From Adiantum capillus-veneris (Eukaryota; Streptophyta; Polypodiopsida; Polypodiales; Pteridaceae), in NCBI GenBank assembly GCA_014529385.2, contig CM043953.1, positions 76,994,872-77,058,871 of the forward strand: a DNA stretch of 64,000 nt. Direction: 5' to 3'. Below are positions 36,301 through 39,778 of the stretch, piece by piece (position 1 is the stretch's first letter; each line of letters begins with the position of its first letter). The translations under genes and the position numbers were made by a program. Below the pieces are notes generated by a model that was given only the letters and a program-made list of their open reading frames with translations, searched no databases and was not told the DNA's origin.

Positions 36301-39300
36301 TTTCCGTCATCGGAGTCTGAGCTGTAAGTAGACGAGTCCTCAGTAGAACTGTCAATCTCTGGGCGAGATGTAGCCTTCTTTGCCTTTTTCTTGCCCTTTC
36401 CGAAGCTTTGTGTCTTGCTTCACTTTTTGCTTTTTTCTGTCTTCTTCGCTCTAATCCGAGGAGCTAGAAGAACTGTCAGAAGAAGAAGAAGAAGAACTGG
36501 GTACTCCTTCAAATCGAACACGCTTCTTCCGTTTCTTTGCCTTGTCAAATGTCAACCGACGACCCAAATATCCCTGGAAGTCAGTGCCTTTCTTCTGCTT
36601 TTTGCCGTGCTTTTTGTCTTTTTTTTGCACGTCGAAAAGCTGAGCAATCCGTGCATCAACCACGTTCTCCAGTTCCTGCTCCGTATATTTTCTTGGAGAC
36701 AGAAGGTTTCTGGAGAGCGGGTTTCGGGAGTGGTGTTGTGGTTCTCTGCCACTCCCTCTGTACCTCTTCCAAAGAGGTCTGGTTCATATATTTTGCCATC
36801 TTCGGGTCCTTGGCAAAATTGAGCATCATCTTTGTTGCATCGCCAATCAATTGACGACGCTCCATCTCTCTTTGCTCCGCCTGAGTAGGCCGAGGCCGGC
36901 CATACTCTCTGTCTGAATCTTCGTTGTGATCCCAGCCCGCATCTCCAGATGCAGAGGGAGTCGACTGATCATTGCCTGAAGCCATAGGTGCCGCAGAAAA
37001 AAAATTCGGGGATCGGATTTCCCATAGAAGAGAAATCGGCCGTGCTCTGATACCACTGTAACAAACTTGGACACTCCAAGTCAAGAATCAACCGCGACAG
37101 CACCAAATAACCACTTCAAAACAATTCACAGATCACAATAGATTTGCACTAGCCCGGCAGAGTTCCGTGCCTAGAGATATTGGCCCCAAAGACTGGTGCC
37201 CCTTTCGGTATTTCTTTTTATATTAATCAATCATCAAAGTACAAGAGAGCGGTTAGGGTTTCACTCTCAGACTCTGCGTCCAGATGCTCTGAGAAGTGAG
37301 GCCCTCACCACTAATTTAAAGGTTACAAGGGATGCCCAAAAGCAGAGCCCCAAAAGCTATTAAAATCAAGAGCATCAGTTCTCTCTCTCTCTTGAGAGTC
37401 TTTTCTCTTTTTTTTTATAAAAAAAAGCAAAAGCAAAATTCGCGTCGCTCATCATTTTCCATTTTTTTTTTTAAAAATAATCTGCCTCCGCGATTTTCAA
37501 AAATTAGGGCTTTTGGCAAAAATTAGGGTTTGCAGGAATTTTAGGGTTTCTGGCAGAAATTAGGGTTTCTGCTGTCCGCCACGTCATCACTTTGTGACAG
37601 TTCTCCATCTTGTGATAGTCTGGATAGGCCTGTCTCTGCAGCATCCAGCTCTCTCAGCATCTCCTCTGAAGTATTATAAAATGCTGTCTGATGATGGGCA
37701 GTCCTAGCATTGAAATCCCCTAGAATGATGATGTCACCATCTCTAGAGGACTCCCATATGTCATCATCCAAAATAGAGAAAGGGGACTGTCCTCTGGGTG
37801 GTGCATACACTGACGTGCTCGGGGGAAAGTAGCAAATAGCAATGTAAAGATATCTGTCTGTCTCTGCTCTCAGTCTCACCCACATGTACCTAGCTTGCTC
37901 ATCTCTGCGGGCTATATGTATCAATGGTTGCAACTCCTCCCTGAATAACACTGCTACTCCTCTTGATCCTCGCCCTCTGCGCTCTGATCTTGTCTCCTGT
38001 CTATAGGCAGTCTCCCATCTATATCCACTAATGTGAGGCATAGACTGCCCAGGGGCCTGATGTGTCTTAGAGTAGAAGACGATGTCTCTTCCCTTGAAAC
38101 TATCCTCAAAGGCGCCCACATGAAGTCGCATAGATTCATTACAATTCCACGTGGCAACTTTGAGGGTGGTCCCATGGGTCTCGCACCGTCATGTGGAGCG
38201 CTGCTCTACAATCACAACTCGGCCATCTCTGTAGAAGGCCGTCTTTCCCTTCTCCCTTGCCGCTTGAATCTCTGGCATTACCTCTCTCATATGTGCAAGC
38301 TGTGTGAGAGTGAGGTCATCTCCAAGGAATATGCCCGTTTTCTTTAGTGCAGGACGCTTCTTCAAGAAGTCCTTCTTTGTCTCCATGGATGGGAAACGGA
38401 TGATTAGAGCTCTCCCCTTTGAAGTCTCCCCATTGCCTTGTGTCTTCTTCCCCACCCTCCATGCCTTTGTATGAGTAGCCTCACTACCCATCATACGGAG
38501 AAGTCCTTCAACTTCCCCTTCCACATCATCTCGGTCTCTTAGACCGGTTACTCTTATATGCAAAGCTCTAGTTTTCCTTCGTTGTTCTTCGTCTAGAGTC
38601 ATGTTGATAATTGTAGGAGTGGGGACAGATGTGATTTCTTTCCCTTTGCCTTTCTTAGCGACTTCTATCCACTTCTCGGCCTCATCCGCCTTCTTTTGTG
38701 TCTTCGTGATCACATCCATCCACGAAGACGTCTTTACCATCTCTTGTTTCTCCTCCTCTTTGATTATCCGTACCTGTTCTTTGATGACCTTGATTTCCTC
38801 TACTACCGAAGGTTGGAATTCCCCCTCCTCTAGTCCACTGCTCGCTTTATCAGCAAGTTCTCGCCTGAGAGCTGAGACCTCTTCTTCAAGTGCTTTGGAG
38901 TCCGCCTTAAGTGCTTGTAGCTCTGCGTGCAGGTCCTCTTTCTCTTTCTTCCACTGCGCGCCTTCGTTGAGAGACATTTGAAGAAGGTTGGCCTTCTCTT
39001 TCCACCATCCCTCCATATCTGCTTTCCAATCTTTCATCTCCCTCTCCATTTGTGTAATCCGCTTGTTTGTAAGCACAAAGGTTGCCTTCGGATGGGGCTT
39101 ACATACCGGCAAAGCAGTCATGACCTCCATAAAAAAAACAATCTGCACTTTTGTCAAATCAACCCACTATGTCCACATCACACATACATCTCTGTCCCGC
39201 ATAATGCATACATGTGTGTTCCCCATATCAATCATACATTTTTGATTTTCCTTTTCTGCTAATTTCTGTCAATGCTGAAATTTATGTGATTCTGAATTTC

Positions 39301-39728
39301 TGAAATTTCTCTGCAGGTCTGCAACTCGTGAGAATCCTGAAAATGTAAATTCTGTATTTTGTAAATCTGCAGGTCTGAAAAGAATTTTCCAGGTCCGAAA
39401 AATTTTCGAAAAATTTTGCAAGTCCGAAAAATTTGCAGGTGTGACTGCGCGCTGTTTGCACTGTAATGCACCTGCGGGCTTGGGCGGGGGGGGGGGGGGG
39501 GGGGGGCGCAGTCCAGCCACGAATAAGGCGATGGCGATGCAGCAAGCAAGTGGCGCGCAGCTCAGCAGAGAGGTACGTACGCTGGTGCAGCAGGAGGAAG
39601 GCAGGTGGCGCGCAGCTCAGCAGAGATGTACGCGCGCTGGTGCAGCAGGAGGAGGGCGCGCTGCATTTTAGGGTTTCGCACAGGTCAGCCCTCTGTGTTT
39701 TAGGGTTTCGCCTCGGACAGTGACAGTG

Positions 39729-39778
<50 letters not shown>

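Larger units (their letters stand above)
31078..37599 (-). mobile_element. Ty3/gypsy chromovirus-type element, decayed
   Basis: A 6.5-kb element with LTRs 37057-37599 (5', minus strand) and 31078-31640 (3'), primer site, polypurine tract, gag, RT, RNase H, integrase and a chromodomain-like C-terminus. The TSD is GTTCT (31073-31077 and 37600-37604). It sits in the endonuclease part of LINE 2 ORF2. Frame breaks and a deletion in the integrase core make it inactive, but the LTRs are still very similar. Confidence 0.93.
27741..39240 (-). mobile_element. LINE 2, nearly full-length, with a nested gypsy element
   Basis: Reading on the minus strand: 5' region, ORF1 (39157-38189), ORF2 endonuclease start (to 37605), the gypsy insertion 37599-31078, the rest of ORF2 (31072-28240), a 3'UTR, GACGTTAATA and a short (ATTTC)n tail at about 27741-27755. 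Without the insert it is about 5 kb, a normal LINE length. The 5' boundary is not fixed, since no TSD was found. Confidence 0.82.

Noticed and set aside
39269-39723. Pro- or Gly-rich ORFs around the poly-G tract
   Set aside because: Open only because of the homopolymer; neighbouring sequence shows no conserved domain.
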